Assembly (NCBI RefSeq): GCF_020075705.1
Contig: NZ_JAIQUM010000078.1
Coordinates: 1-21,059 of the forward strand
Direction of reading: 5' to 3'
Source of the DNA: Metabacillus rhizolycopersici
GTDB lineage: Bacteria > Bacillota > Bacilli > Bacillales > Bacillaceae
Length of the DNA: 21,059 nucleotides
Below are positions 6,637 to 15,335 of this stretch, one piece after another. A program made the translations under genes and the position numbers. The notes below the pieces were generated by a model. The model was not told the DNA's origin. It worked only from the letters and a program-made list of their open reading frames with translations, and ran no database searches. Positions within the stretch are counted from its first letter, which is position 1, and each line of letters starts with the position of its first letter.

Positions 6637-7629
6637 GTGTTCAAAAAGGCTAAACCTTATTTAATTTTTGTTACTTCAGTACTATTTTTATTTGTACTAA
6701 GTGGCTGTAGTGAATACGCAATATTTGATCCAAAAGGACCGAATGCTGCTACACTAAAAGATCTTATTATGTATTCAATTTACTTTATGCTATTTATCAT
6801 GATAGCTGTTTACGTATTATTTACCTTTGTTATTGTAAAGTATCGTGATCGTAAAAATTTCAATGAAAAAGATTACGATCCAAGTATTCATGGTAGTACG
6901 AAGCTGGAAATTATTTGGACAATCATTCCAGTTATTATCATTATTGCTTTATCAATTCCAACAGTGCAGGCATTATATGATCTGACAAAACCACCAGCTG
7001 AAACGGCACATAAAGAGCCGATCGTGATCCATGCGACATCTGCTGACTGGAAGTGGATTTTCAGTTATCCAGAGGAAGGAATCGAAACGGTCAATTATGT
7101 AAATGTTCCAGAAGATCACCCGATTCTTTTCAAAATTACATCAGCTGATTCAATGAGTTCATTCTGGGTTCCACAGATTGGCGGACAAGTATATGGAATG
7201 CCAGGAATGGTAAATGATTTATATTTACAGGCTGATGAAACTGGAGTATATGACGGTATGAACTCTAACTTTACGGGTCAGGGAATGTCACATCAAAAGT
7301 TTAATTTTGTGGCGTTGAATGAAGAAGAGTATCAAGCATGGGTAAAAGAAACACAAGAAAATGCTGAAGAATTAACAGAAGAGGCATATGAAAAATTATT
7401 GTTGCCTGACAATGTTGGGGAAATGACATTTTCAAATACTCACTTAGAATTTGTAGACCATGGAGTTGACTCGGGAGTATATGCAATGAACGTTCGCGAA
7501 AAATACGGAGTTGAAATAAAACCTCATGGCAGCCATGGTAAGGATGAGGAAAGTGAAAATGCTCAAGAACAGGAAGTACAAACAGATGAAGAGTCAGATT
7601 CGCATCAACATTCACATCAAGACCACTAA
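6637..7629 (+). CDS. qoxA: Cytochrome aa3-600 menaquinol oxidase subunit II (QoxA)
   Basis: A membrane-anchored lipoprotein of 330 aa. The start is GTG at 6637, 10 nt after AAGGAG; the ATG at 6607 and GTG at 6628 have poor spacing. The signal peptide ends LSGC with lipid Cys24. Two transmembrane helices flank KYRDRKNF, and the cupredoxin-like domain has SADSMSSFWVPQIGGQ and LPDNVGEMTFSNTHLEFVDHG, close to B. subtilis QoxA. The CuA ligands of cytochrome c oxidase subunit II (CxxxC, His, Met) are missing: the region reads NSNFTGQGMSHQKF. Nor is there a CxxCH cytochrome c domain, so this oxidises quinol. The C-terminal tail is acidic and His-rich (HGSHGKD, then HQHSHQDH). It is first in qoxABCD. 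Confidence 0.96.
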   Translation: MFKKAKPYLIFVTSVLFLFVLSGCSEYAIFDPKGPNAATLKDLIMYSIYFMLFIMIAVYVLFTFVIVKYRDRKNFNEKDYDPSIHGSTKLEIIWTIIPVIIIIALSIPTVQALYDLTKPPAETAHKEPIVIHATSADWKWIFSYPEEGIETVNYVNVPEDHPILFKITSADSMSSFWVPQIGGQVYGMPGMVNDLYLQADETGVYDGMNSNFTGQGMSHQKFNFVALNEEEYQAWVKETQENAEELTEEAYEKLLLPDNVGEMTFSNTHLEFVDHGVDSGVYAMNVREKYGVEIKPHGSHGKDEESENAQEQEVQTDEESDSHQHSHQDH

Positions 7630-7646
7630 GAAGGGAGGAACATTGA

Positions 7647-9602
7647 ATGTTTGATTTTATTAAAGATAATTTAATTTTAAATGATCCAATGCTTCTTGGA
7701 GCAAACATTTCTATTTTGTTATCTGTAATTGGAATTGTGTTTATTCTTACGTATTTCAAAAAATGGAAATGGCTTTGGACAGAGTGGTTAACATCAGTCG
7801 ACCATAAAAAAATCGGAATTATGTATATACTTGCAGCCATCGTCATGCTATTCCGTGGTGGTGTGGATGCATTATTAATGAGAGCACAGCTAACAGTGCC
7901 AAATAATGAGTTTTTAACATCTCAACATTATAATGAAATCTTTACAACACACGGTACGATCATGATTATTTTCATGGCTATGCCGTTTATCATGGGATTA
8001 ATGAACATTGCTGTTCCGCTGCAAATAGGAGCAAGGGACGTAGCATTTCCATATTTAAATTCATTAAGCTTCTGGGCATTTTTCTTTGGAGCGATTTTAT
8101 TTAATATCTCCTTTGTATTTGGTGGATCACCAGATGCAGGTTGGACGAACTATGCGCCATTAGCAGTCGAAGGAAGTCCTGGACCAGGGATAAATTATTA
8201 TTTACTCGGTCTACAGATTTCAGGGATTGGTACCCTTTTAACAGGGATTAACTTTATCGTAACAATTATTAAAATGCGTGCACCAGGTATGACATTAATG
8301 CGTATGCCGATGTTTACTTGGACATCATTAATTACAGCTTTTATTATCGTTTTTGCTTTCCCTGTATTAACGATCACATTAGCGTTAATGACATTTGACC
8401 GTTTATTCGGAACACATTTCTTTACATTAGCAGACGGTGGAATGCCAATGCTATGGGCGAACTTGTTCTGGATTTGGGGACATCCTGAAGTATATATTGT
8501 TATCTTGCCGGCGTTTGGTATTTTCTCTGAAATCTTCTCAACGTTTGCAAAAAAACAATTATTTGGTTATAAATCAATGGTCATTTCGATTGTAACAATT
8601 TCTTTATTAAGTTTCTTAGTGTGGGTTCACCACTTCTTCACAATGGGTGGAAGTGCAGCAGTGAACTCTGTATTCTCAATTACGACAATGGCAATTGCGA
8701 TACCAACAGGTATAAAAATCTTTAACTGGTTACTAACACTGCATAAAGGTCGTATTGAATTTACGGTCCCAATGCTTTGGTCTGTTGGATTTATTCCTAC
8801 ATTCCTAATTGGTGGGGTTACAGGGGTTATGCTTGGAATGGCAGCAGCAGATTTCCAATATCATAACAGTTACTTCCTTGTTGCTCACTTCCACTATACA
8901 TTGATTTGTGGTACTGTTTATGCTTGTTTTGCAGGACTTGTTTACTGGTATCCAAAAATGTTTGGTCATAAATTAAATGAGCGTTTAGGAAAATGGACGT
9001 TCTGGTTCTTCAATATTGGATTTAATGTTTGTTTCTTACCACAGTTCTTACTAGGTTTCGATGGAATGCCAAGACGTATTTACACGTATGGTCCAGAAAC
9101 TGGATGGACTGGATTAAATGTTATTTCTACGATCGGTGGAGTAGGTATGGGTATTGCCTTTATGATCCTAGTTTATAACGTTTACTACAGCTTCCGTTAT
9201 GCTAAAAGAGAAACAACAGGAGATGCATGGGGATGTGGTCGTACACTTGAATGGGCAACAACAACTTCAATTGCTCCATTCTACAACTTTGCAGTCACTC
9301 CTGAAGTAAAAGGTCTTGATGCATTCTGGCTAATGAAAGAAGAACGCAAAAACGGTAAGGAAGAAAAGCCAGTATACAAACCAATTCATATGCCTAGTAA
9401 TGCAGGAACACCGTTTGTTATTTCTTTCTTCTTCTTCGTTGCGGGATTTGCATTAGTATTTAAAATCTGGTGGTTAGCAATTATTGGCGGAATCTGTGTA
9501 CTAGGATGTTTGGCATATCGTTCACTTCGCTCACATAAAGAGGATGAAGGTTACTATGTCAGCGTAGAAGAAATCATTAAAACGGAACAAAAGGAGGCGT
9601 GA
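7647..9602 (+). CDS. qoxB: Cytochrome aa3-600 menaquinol oxidase subunit I (QoxB)
   Basis: The catalytic heme-copper oxidase subunit, 651 aa, close to the 649 aa of B. subtilis QoxB. It reduces oxygen to water and pumps protons. Visible ligands: His102 in THGTIMIIF (low-spin heme), His279 and Tyr283 in WGHPEVYIV (CuB and the His-Tyr crosslink), His328-His329 in VHHFFTMG (CuB), and His414/His416 in HFHYTL (heme ligands). Thr354 and Lys357 in PTGIKIFN fit the K-channel of type A oxidases. GGAGG lies 8 nt before the ATG, and the gene is 17 nt after qoxA. Confidence 0.97.
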   Translation: MFDFIKDNLILNDPMLLGANISILLSVIGIVFILTYFKKWKWLWTEWLTSVDHKKIGIMYILAAIVMLFRGGVDALLMRAQLTVPNNEFLTSQHYNEIFTTHGTIMIIFMAMPFIMGLMNIAVPLQIGARDVAFPYLNSLSFWAFFFGAILFNISFVFGGSPDAGWTNYAPLAVEGSPGPGINYYLLGLQISGIGTLLTGINFIVTIIKMRAPGMTLMRMPMFTWTSLITAFIIVFAFPVLTITLALMTFDRLFGTHFFTLADGGMPMLWANLFWIWGHPEVYIVILPAFGIFSEIFSTFAKKQLFGYKSMVISIVTISLLSFLVWVHHFFTMGGSAAVNSVFSITTMAIAIPTGIKIFNWLLTLHKGRIEFTVPMLWSVGFIPTFLIGGVTGVMLGMAAADFQYHNSYFLVAHFHYTLICGTVYACFAGLVYWYPKMFGHKLNERLGKWTFWFFNIGFNVCFLPQFLLGFDGMPRRIYTYGPETGWTGLNVISTIGGVGMGIAFMILVYNVYYSFRYAKRETTGDAWGCGRTLEWATTTSIAPFYNFAVTPEVKGLDAFWLMKEERKNGKEEKPVYKPIHMPSNAGTPFVISFFFFVAGFALVFKIWWLAIIGGICVLGCLAYRSLRSHKEDEGYYVSVEEIIKTEQKEA

Positions 9603-9605
9603 GTT

Positions 9606-10256
9606 ATGGCACATGACACAACAAATCTAAGTCCAGACACGCCCTTGGAATATCAATCTACTATTGGAAGATTGAACATTTTCGGATTCTGGGTTTTCTT
9701 AGGTGCAGAAATCATTCTGTTTTCAACAATATTTGCAACGTTCTTTGTATTAAATGGTCACGCAGGTAACATGGGTGGCATGGAGCACATGAGTCACGCT
9801 GGACATGGGGCTCCTATGCCTAAAGAGCTTTTTGAATTAGGCAACACATTAGTCATGACAATTGTCTTATTAGTAAGTAGTTTCACATGTGGTTTAGCTA
9901 TTCATGAAATGAGAAAACGCAATGTAAAAGCTATGAACATCTGGTTGGTCATTACATTATTGCTTGGCTTAACATTCCTTTACTTGGAAATTGCCGAGTT
10001 CATCCATCTTGTACATGAAGGTGCAACACTTGGTACAAATGGATACTGGTCTAGTTTCTATTTCTTAACTGGAACACATGGACTTCACGTATCTCTAGGT
10101 ATCGGTTGGATGATTTTAATTATTCTTCAAGTTATTAAAAGAGGGTTAACGCCAGAAACAGCGAAAAAAGTGTTCATTGTCAGCTTATATTGGCACTTTT
10201 TAGATTTTGTCTGGATCTTCGTTTACACTGGTGTTTACCTATTAGGGATGGTGTGA
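9606..10256 (+). CDS. qoxC: Cytochrome aa3-600 menaquinol oxidase subunit III (QoxC)
   Basis: A 216-aa five-helix subunit III homologue. Family features include EYQSTIGRLNIFGFWVFLGAEIILFS at the first helix (residues 15-40), SFTCGLAIHEM, GTHGLHVSLGI and SLYWHFLDFVWIFVY. The ribosome binding site AAAGGAGG lies in the last codons of qoxB, and only 3 nt separate the genes. An insertion-like Met/His-rich stretch at residues 51-72 (GHAGNMGGMEHMSHAGHGAP) sits in the loop after helix 1; from memory B. subtilis QoxC has a shorter loop here without the His/Met pattern. Confidence 0.95.
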   Translation: MAHDTTNLSPDTPLEYQSTIGRLNIFGFWVFLGAEIILFSTIFATFFVLNGHAGNMGGMEHMSHAGHGAPMPKELFELGNTLVMTIVLLVSSFTCGLAIHEMRKRNVKAMNIWLVITLLLGLTFLYLEIAEFIHLVHEGATLGTNGYWSSFYFLTGTHGLHVSLGIGWMILIILQVIKRGLTPETAKKVFIVSLYWHFLDFVWIFVYTGVYLLGMV

Positions 10257-10259
10257 TAA

Positions 10260-10559
10260 ATGGCAAATAACACAAATAAGAATCATCACTTCCCATGGGG
10301 ACATATCGTTGGCTTAATCTTTTCAATCGCGTTAACATTTTTAGCAGCTGGATTAGCGTTATACACTGATTTAGCGTTACAAACGATCGTTATCCTGATC
10401 TTTATTCTTGCCTTTTTACAAGCAGCAATCCAATTAATTATGTTCATGCATATTAAAGAAGGAGAAGGCGGCTGGCAGGTTCTTAAGATGGGTTCTGCAG
10501 GATTTATGGCGCTTGTTATTGTTTACGGCTCTTATTGGGTCATGACAAATATGCACTAA
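10260..10559 (+). CDS. qoxD: Cytochrome aa3-600 menaquinol oxidase subunit IV (QoxD)
   Basis: A 99-aa small subunit with three hydrophobic helices and the conserved pattern WGHIVGLIFSIALTF, then QAAIQLIMFMHI typical of the COX4_pro/QoxD family. It begins 3 nt after the qoxC stop, so it is translationally coupled, and its own ribosome binding site (AGGGATGG in the qoxC tail) is modest. It helps assemble or stabilise the oxidase. The operon is closed by the terminator at 10582-10626. Confidence 0.95.
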   Translation: MANNTNKNHHFPWGHIVGLIFSIALTFLAAGLALYTDLALQTIVILIFILAFLQAAIQLIMFMHIKEGEGGWQVLKMGSAGFMALVIVYGSYWVMTNMH

Positions 10560-10581
10560 AAGAAATCATTTTTGAATGTAA

Positions 10582-10626
10582 CCCGAATCTTGAACGCTGT
10601 AAAAGTGTTCGAGATTCGGGTTTTTT
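10582..10626 (+). terminator. Rho-independent terminator of qoxABCD
   Basis: CCCGAATCT plus TGAAC (10582-10595) pair with GTTCG plus AGATTCGGG (10607-10620), a 14-bp stem with one G-U pair and an 11-nt loop. TTTTTT follows at 10621-10626. Confidence 0.95.
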
Positions 10627-10735
10627 ATATTGCCTAAAAAGGCCACTTTATAATAGGCAAGATGGTAAAATAGAAGAAGAGACAATTCTGCTCGTTCGAA
10701 TGGAATGGAGAAAAATGAGAAATGAAGGATGTGGC

Positions 10736-10939
10736 ATGATGAATCGTATGAAAATTGTCATTCCGACTATGCTAGTTGTTGGAATTCTCGCATTGTGGAT
10801 ACTAGAAAAGGACCATTCTGAGGTACCGCTTCAATATCGCATACCAATTGCTTTATTAGGTGCACTCATATCAGGTGTGCTCACTTATTTTCTTTTTAAA
10901 AACGATGCAGATGGTGTAGATAAGAAATCGGATAAATGA
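10736..10939 (+). CDS. Small membrane protein of unknown function (67 aa)
   Basis: Starting at ATG 10736 (or the adjacent ATG 10739), GAAGGA lies 6 nt upstream. The product has two predicted membrane helices: IVIPTMLVVGILALWIL (residues 7-23) and IPIALLGALISGVLTYFLF (36-54). A short polar loop (EKDHSEVPLQYR) joins them and the tail is charged (KNDADGVDKKSDK). The frame extends upstream into qoxD, but that part overlaps the qox terminator and has no start signal. No family is recognised. A TATAAT hexamer at about 10649 and a 7-bp inverted repeat TTGCCTA/TAGGCAA (10630-10660) lie upstream. Confidence 0.6.
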   Translation: MMNRMKIVIPTMLVVGILALWILEKDHSEVPLQYRIPIALLGALISGVLTYFLFKNDADGVDKKSDK

Positions 10940-11022
10940 TAGATTTTCTTTTTAGATTATAAAGGGCCTCGACATTGAAGTACAAAGAGAAAAATGTCAT
11001 GTAAATAAAAACAATTTGAGGT

Positions 11023-11061
11023 GATGAAGAGCTTGGAAACATGAATTCCAAGCTCTTCGTC
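11023..11061. other. Strong intergenic hairpin upstream of the alpha-glucosidase
   Basis: GATGAAGAGCTTGGAA (11023-11038) pairs with TTCCAAGCTCTTCGTC (11046-11061) over 16 bp with one G-U, loop of 7. There is no T-run directly after it on the plus strand, so it is not a textbook terminator. It may terminate or protect the 3' end of the small-gene transcript. The rest of the 325-bp gap holds the inverted repeat listed next and no gene. Confidence 0.7.
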
Positions 11062-11130
11062 ATTTACTTAACTAAATGTGATTAAGATTCATTTTCGAAT
11101 TTTATCTTAAACTAACACAAGATATAGAGG

Positions 11131-11167
11131 AATAACTAAGTACTTTCTTGAAATAAACTTAGTTATT
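11131..11167. promoter_or_regulatory. Inverted repeat in the alpha-glucosidase upstream region
   Basis: AATAACTAAGT (11131-11141) and ACTTAGTTATT (11157-11167) form an exact 11-bp inverted repeat with a 15-bp spacer, about 100 bp before the start codon. Half-site centres about two and a half turns apart suggest an operator or a weak hairpin. No promoter can be placed with confidence. Confidence 0.45.
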
Positions 11168-11264
11168 GATGCAAACAATGTAGATAGTTGTGATAGACAT
11201 AAAACGTTTTTCTCTATTCATGCCTTACTGAAAATACTTAATTTTAATAAGAGAGGTATAAAAC

Positions 11265-12944
11265 ATGAAAAAAGTTTGGTGGAAGGAAGCTGTGGTATAC
11301 CAGGTATATCCACGAAGTTTTATGGATTCAAATGGTGATGGCATTGGTGATCTGCAAGGAATGATTTCAAAACTGGATTATCTAAAGGGCTTAGGGATTG
11401 ATGTGATTTGGATTTGTCCGATGTATAAATCACCAAATGATGATAATGGTTATGATATTAGTGATTATCAGGATATTATGGATGACTTTGGAACGATGGC
11501 TGATTTTGATCAGCTATTAGAGGAAGTGCATTACCGTGGGATGAGGTTAATCATTGACTTGGTTATTAATCATACTAGTGATGAGCACGCTTGGTTTATT
11601 GAATCACGTTCCTCTAAAACGAATCCGAAACGTGATTGGTATATCTGGCGTGACGGCAAAGATGGAGAAGAACCGAATAATTGGGAAAGCATCTTTAGTG
11701 GGTCTGCTTGGCAATTTGATAAAAAAACCGAGCAATATTATTTGCATCTTTTTTCGACAAAACAACCTGATTTAAACTGGGAAAACCGAGAAGTTCGTAA
11801 ATCCTTATATGACATGATTAATTGGTGGTTAGATAAAGGAATTGATGGATTCCGTGTCGATGCCATAAGTCATATAAAAAAAGAGGATGGTTTGAAGGAT
11901 ATGCCAAATGTTAAGGGGCAGAAATATGTTTCTTCATTTGAAAAACATATGAATGTTGAAGGCATTCATAAATATCTAGAAGAGCTAAAAGAGGAGACCT
12001 TTTCAAAATACGATATTATGACAGTCGGTGAAGCAAATGGTGTAAAAGCGGATGATACAAAGGATGTAGAGCGTTGGGTTAGTGAAAAAAATGGGAAATT
12101 CAATATGGTGTTTCAATTCGAACATCTTGCACTTTGGGATGCAGAAGGAAAGAAAGAATTAGATATTGTGGAATTGAAAAGAGTGCTTACGAAGTGGCAA
12201 AAAAGCCTTGAAAATAAAGGCTGGAATGCATTATTTATCGAAAACCATGATCAAGTACGCGTTGTGTCGTCATGGGGAGATGATCAGCGCTATTGGTTTG
12301 AAAGTGCAACAGCATTAGCCGCGATGTATTTTCTTATGCAAGGAACTCCGTTTATATATCAAGGGCAAGAAATAGGGATGACGAATGTTACGTTCGATTC
12401 AATCGAGGCATACAACGATGTACGGACGAAAAACGAATATCATTACAAATCCGAAGAAGGCGTACCACATGACGAAATCATGGATGTGATTTGGGCTTCA
12501 AGTCGTGATAACTCTAGAACGCCTATGCAATGGTCACAAGCGCCAAATGCGGGATTTACAACGGGAACGCCATGGCTTGGTGTGAATGAAAATTTTAAAG
12601 TAATAAATGTAGAAAAGCAACAACAGGATGAAGGGTCCGTACTTAATTTTTACAAAAAAATGATTCGGCTAAAGAAGAACAACGAAGTTTTCACTTACGG
12701 AACTTATGATCTTATACTTGCTGATCATCCGCAAATTTATGCCTATACACGCATGTTAAACAATGACAAGGTTGTTGTGATGTCTAATTTATCAGATAAG
12801 ATGGCAATGTGGGATGATGACTTAGATATTTTGACTCGACCTGCGGAATTATTGCTAGCCAATTATGATCATGAGGGATATGATTTGAAAAGTGCGTTAA
12901 CATTAAAACCGTTTGAGACGAGAGTGTATCGACTTCGAGATTAG
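11265..12944 (+). CDS. Alpha-glucosidase, GH13 family (oligo-1,6-glucosidase/MalL-like)
   Basis: A 559-aa cytoplasmic GH13 enzyme (no signal peptide) that hydrolyses short alpha-glucosides, the length usual for this family. The (beta/alpha)8 motifs are VYQVYPRSFMDSNGDGIGDL (12-30), DLVINHTSDEHAWF (98-111), GFRVDAI with nucleophile Asp199, TVGEANG with acid/base Glu256, and ENHDQ with Asp329. Residue 200 after the nucleophile is Ala. Within this family Val here goes with alpha-1,6 and Ala with alpha-1,4 preference, so maltase-type activity may dominate over isomaltase. RBS AGAGAGG precedes the ATG. It stands alone, with no transporter or regulator next to it. Trehalose-6-phosphate hydrolase is less likely because that family usually has Val here. 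Confidence 0.9.
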   Translation: MKKVWWKEAVVYQVYPRSFMDSNGDGIGDLQGMISKLDYLKGLGIDVIWICPMYKSPNDDNGYDISDYQDIMDDFGTMADFDQLLEEVHYRGMRLIIDLVINHTSDEHAWFIESRSSKTNPKRDWYIWRDGKDGEEPNNWESIFSGSAWQFDKKTEQYYLHLFSTKQPDLNWENREVRKSLYDMINWWLDKGIDGFRVDAISHIKKEDGLKDMPNVKGQKYVSSFEKHMNVEGIHKYLEELKEETFSKYDIMTVGEANGVKADDTKDVERWVSEKNGKFNMVFQFEHLALWDAEGKKELDIVELKRVLTKWQKSLENKGWNALFIENHDQVRVVSSWGDDQRYWFESATALAAMYFLMQGTPFIYQGQEIGMTNVTFDSIEAYNDVRTKNEYHYKSEEGVPHDEIMDVIWASSRDNSRTPMQWSQAPNAGFTTGTPWLGVNENFKVINVEKQQQDEGSVLNFYKKMIRLKKNNEVFTYGTYDLILADHPQIYAYTRMLNNDKVVVMSNLSDKMAMWDDDLDILTRPAELLLANYDHEGYDLKSALTLKPFETRVYRLRD

Positions 12945-13022
12945 CTGACGATTGTGAGAATGAATAGTGTTAAGAGGTTCTAACCACACAACACCATTTT
13001 TAAAACGGTAACCAATTTAAAA

Positions 13023-13066
13023 ATTCTAGAATATATAATCATTCAAACGATTATATATTCTAGAAT
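13023..13066. terminator. Perfect 18-bp AT-rich hairpin between alpha-glucosidase and msrA pseudogene
   Basis: ATTCTAGAATATATAATC (13023-13040) is an exact reverse complement of 13049-13066, with an 8-nt loop. It lies between two converging genes, the place for a shared terminator, but it is AT-rich and has no clear T-run, so its role as a terminator is uncertain. Confidence 0.5.
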
Positions 13067-13131
13067 CGATATCTATTTTACAGACTATACTAGTGATTCC
13101 TCAATTGGACGCATTATCCGTTATGAATCTC

Positions 13132-13673
13132 TTAGATTTTTTCATCCCAATGCTGTTTGATAAAGTTATCTCTACCTGCTCGGTCTTGCTTATAGTATTC
13201 AGGATCCTTTTTGTAGTAATCTTGATGATAATCCTCTGCTGGATAAAATGGTTTTGCCTCTAAAATTGATGTAACGATTGGTTTTGAAAATCTTCCACTT
13301 GCTTCTAGCTCATGTTTGGGTTTTTCTGCTAGTATTTTCTGATTTTCTGAATGATAAAAGATAGCTGTTTTATATGATTCTCCACGATCATGAAATTGTC
13401 CGCCACTATTAGTAGGATCAAAATTTGCTGCTAAAATAATTCTAATAGTTTTTCATATGGAAAGATGTCTGGTTGGAACGTAATTTGAACTACTTCAACA
13501 TGTCCAGTTCCACCTGCACAAACTTCCTCATATGTTGGGTTGTCCTTATGGCCAGCTGTATACCCAGATATTACACTTTCAATTCCAGGTAACTGAACCA
13601 TAAACCAAAAACATCCACCTGCAAAGGTTGCTAGCTCTAGATTGTCTTTACTTACTTTAAATTCCCCTAACAT
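13132..13673 (-). pseudogene. msrA: Peptide methionine-(S)-S-oxide reductase MsrA, inactivated
   Basis: The 5' part (13673-13431) encodes [26 protein letters not shown] and [30 protein letters not shown], clearly MsrA with its GGCFW catalytic Cys. It stops at TAG where the family has Trp (WQQTDPT). Two extra bases, or one missing, follow, so DPTNSGGQFHDRGESYK and the rest of the C-terminal half, ending QHWDEKI at 13132, lie in another frame. A short in-frame gap after FMVQ also removes several residues before LPGIE. Intact MsrA would repair oxidised methionine. A nonsense change plus a frameshift make this a pseudogene; a sequencing error could explain one lesion but hardly both. Confidence 0.88.
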
Positions 13674-13845
13674 TAAAAAATTTCTTAATTATATAGGCTA
13701 AGTATACAACGAGCAAGGGAAATCCTTTTATGTACAAAATACACGGACTATTGTCATTAAAGGTATGTAAGGGTTAATGCACTAAATCAATTTTTCGTAA
13801 ATCTATTAATTTTTATCGTTAATGGACCAATAAAATTCTTGTACT

Positions 13846-13943
13846 GTGGATAAGCGCTCGGCATCCAGCTCCAGCGCCTAGCCCCTCGGGGTCATATGCG
13901 CGTCCTTATGCCTGTCGGGGCTGATCAAGGCGCTTCCGCTTTC
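13846..13943. repeat. Dispersed imperfect inverted-repeat element, copy 2
   Basis: It begins TGGATAAGCGCTCGGCATCC and contains AGCGCCTAGCCCCTCGGGG; the right end is GGGGCTGATCAAGGCGCTTC. The ends pair as GCGCCTAGCCCC with GGGGCTGATCAAGGCGC. This is a short form without the internal hairpin of copy 1. The right end overlaps the 3' end of the sigma54 activator gene and supplies its stop codon. Confidence 0.8.
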
Positions 13944-15307
13944 GTTATTAGATCCTCACAGTACTCCCGGATTAGTTTAGAGGCTTTCGTTTGACTAATG
14001 CCGAGGTCAATCGAGACTTTCCTTGATGATTTATATGTTTGGTAGGATCTTCTGATTAAGAATCTCTTCGTTTCATCAACCGCTTTATCTAGTGAAGAGG
14101 GAAGCGCAAGTTGGGCAACTTGTTCTACATTGGCAGTGATCATATCTGGTAAGTCGGCTACCTGGATGACAGAATCGCTAATTACAACTAATCTTTCAAT
14201 CAAATTTTCGAGCTGGCGCACATTACCAGGCCATGAATAATGGATTAATATGTTTAAGCATTCCTCTGAGATGACTTTGTTTTCAGAGTATTTGTTATTG
14301 AATTTATATAAAAAATTATACGTGAGTGGAATGATATCTTCTTTGCGTTCCCGTAGCGGTGGAAGGTGGATATCAATTACATTCAACCTGTAAAATAAAT
14401 CTTCTCTGAATCTTTTTTCATTGACCATATTAAGTAAATTCTGATTTGTAGCTGCGATGATGCGGATGTCAACTTTTTTTGTTTCATTACTGCCAATGGG
14501 AATGAACTGTTTGTCTTGGATTACTTGTAAAAGCTTCGCCTGCAAAGTGAGCGGCATTTCCCCAATTTCATCAAGAAAAACAGTGCCGCCCTCCGCTGCC
14601 TCGATTAAGCCAGGCTTTCCGGTATTATTCGCTCCAGTAAATGCGCCTTTTGAATAACCGAATAATTCCGATTCAAGCAGATCTTCAGGAATGGCTGCAC
14701 AGTTAATTGTAAGAAATGGACGGTTGCTTCGCTTACTTATTCGGTGGATAAAGTGAGAGAACACACCTTTACCTGTTCCAGACTCTCCTTGGATGAGTAC
14801 CGTGGAATCAGTAGGTGCTACTTTTTCGCAAAAATTTAGGATTTTTTTGATTTTGCCGCTATTAGTTATAGGTCGGCCTGTTTTATCCATTTGAGTGGAT
14901 TTTAACTCGTCGCTTTTAGTATTCGCTTTAACCATTTTATATGTCTGTGTTTCAGTCGATGTGATAACAACGAGTTCAATTTTCCCTTCGTCATTTAAAA
15001 TTGGAATCGCTGAGGTCAGCAGCTCAGCACCAATATATGTCTTCTGCTTCATGTAGCAAGGCCTTTTGCTACGATATACTTCTGGAACAATAGATGGATT
15101 CCAGTAACCTTTTTCGAATAATTCGAGGTTGTACTTGCCGATAACCTCAGTTGGCTTCAGTCCGTAATGACGCTCACATACTCGATTAACGTAAAGAATG
15201 CGCTGTTCACCGTCGAGGACAAAAATTTCATCTGAGGAATGATCAAGAATTTTTAAAAGGGTTTGTAATGTCATCTCAACATTGTAAGTATCATCAGGAC
15301 TTTTCAT
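13925..15307 (-). CDS. Sigma54-dependent transcriptional activator with N-terminal PAS domain
   Basis: A 460-aa enhancer-binding protein. ATG at 15307 has GAGAGG 8 nt upstream; a TTG at 15364 extends the frame but lacks a site. Domains: PAS at about 12-120 (sensor), AAA+ at about 145-385 with Walker A GESGTGKG (174-181), the sigma54-contact loop GAFTGA (221-226), Walker B GTVFLDEI (241-248) and REDLFYRLNV, then a HTH at about 427-448 (SSRKVSIDLGISQTKASKL). It hydrolyses ATP to open sigma54 promoters. It is divergent from the catabolic cluster headed by a sigma54 promoter, so it is very probably that cluster's activator. The last codons, TKAEAP and the stop, come from repeat copy 2. The PAS ligand is unknown; the substrate or an intermediate is a reasonable guess. 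Confidence 0.93.
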   Translation of the reverse strand: MKSPDDTYNVEMTLQTLLKILDHSSDEIFVLDGEQRILYVNRVCERHYGLKPTEVIGKYNLELFEKGYWNPSIVPEVYRSKRPCYMKQKTYIGAELLTSAIPILNDEGKIELVVITSTETQTYKMVKANTKSDELKSTQMDKTGRPITNSGKIKKILNFCEKVAPTDSTVLIQGESGTGKGVFSHFIHRISKRSNRPFLTINCAAIPEDLLESELFGYSKGAFTGANNTGKPGLIEAAEGGTVFLDEIGEMPLTLQAKLLQVIQDKQFIPIGSNETKKVDIRIIAATNQNLLNMVNEKRFREDLFYRLNVIDIHLPPLRERKEDIIPLTYNFLYKFNNKYSENKVISEECLNILIHYSWPGNVRQLENLIERLVVISDSVIQVADLPDMITANVEQVAQLALPSSLDKAVDETKRFLIRRSYQTYKSSRKVSIDLGISQTKASKLIREYCEDLITKAEAP

Positions 15308-15335
15308 AGAATGATCCTCTCTTTCAAATAAGTAA

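Noticed and set aside
7301..7846. 181-aa minus-strand frame over the qoxA-qoxB junction
   Set aside because: It is antisense to two certain genes and spans their ribosome binding site; no recognisable domain.
6637..10559. Cytochrome c oxidase operon ctaCDEF
   Set aside because: Subunit II lacks the CuA ligands and a CxxCH domain, and its motifs match QoxA, so this is the menaquinol oxidase qoxABCD despite ctaA/ctaB next door.
10535..10735. N-terminal extension of the small membrane protein overlapping qoxD
   Set aside because: The extension crosses the strong qox terminator hairpin and has no start signal; GAAGGA before ATG 10736 fits better.
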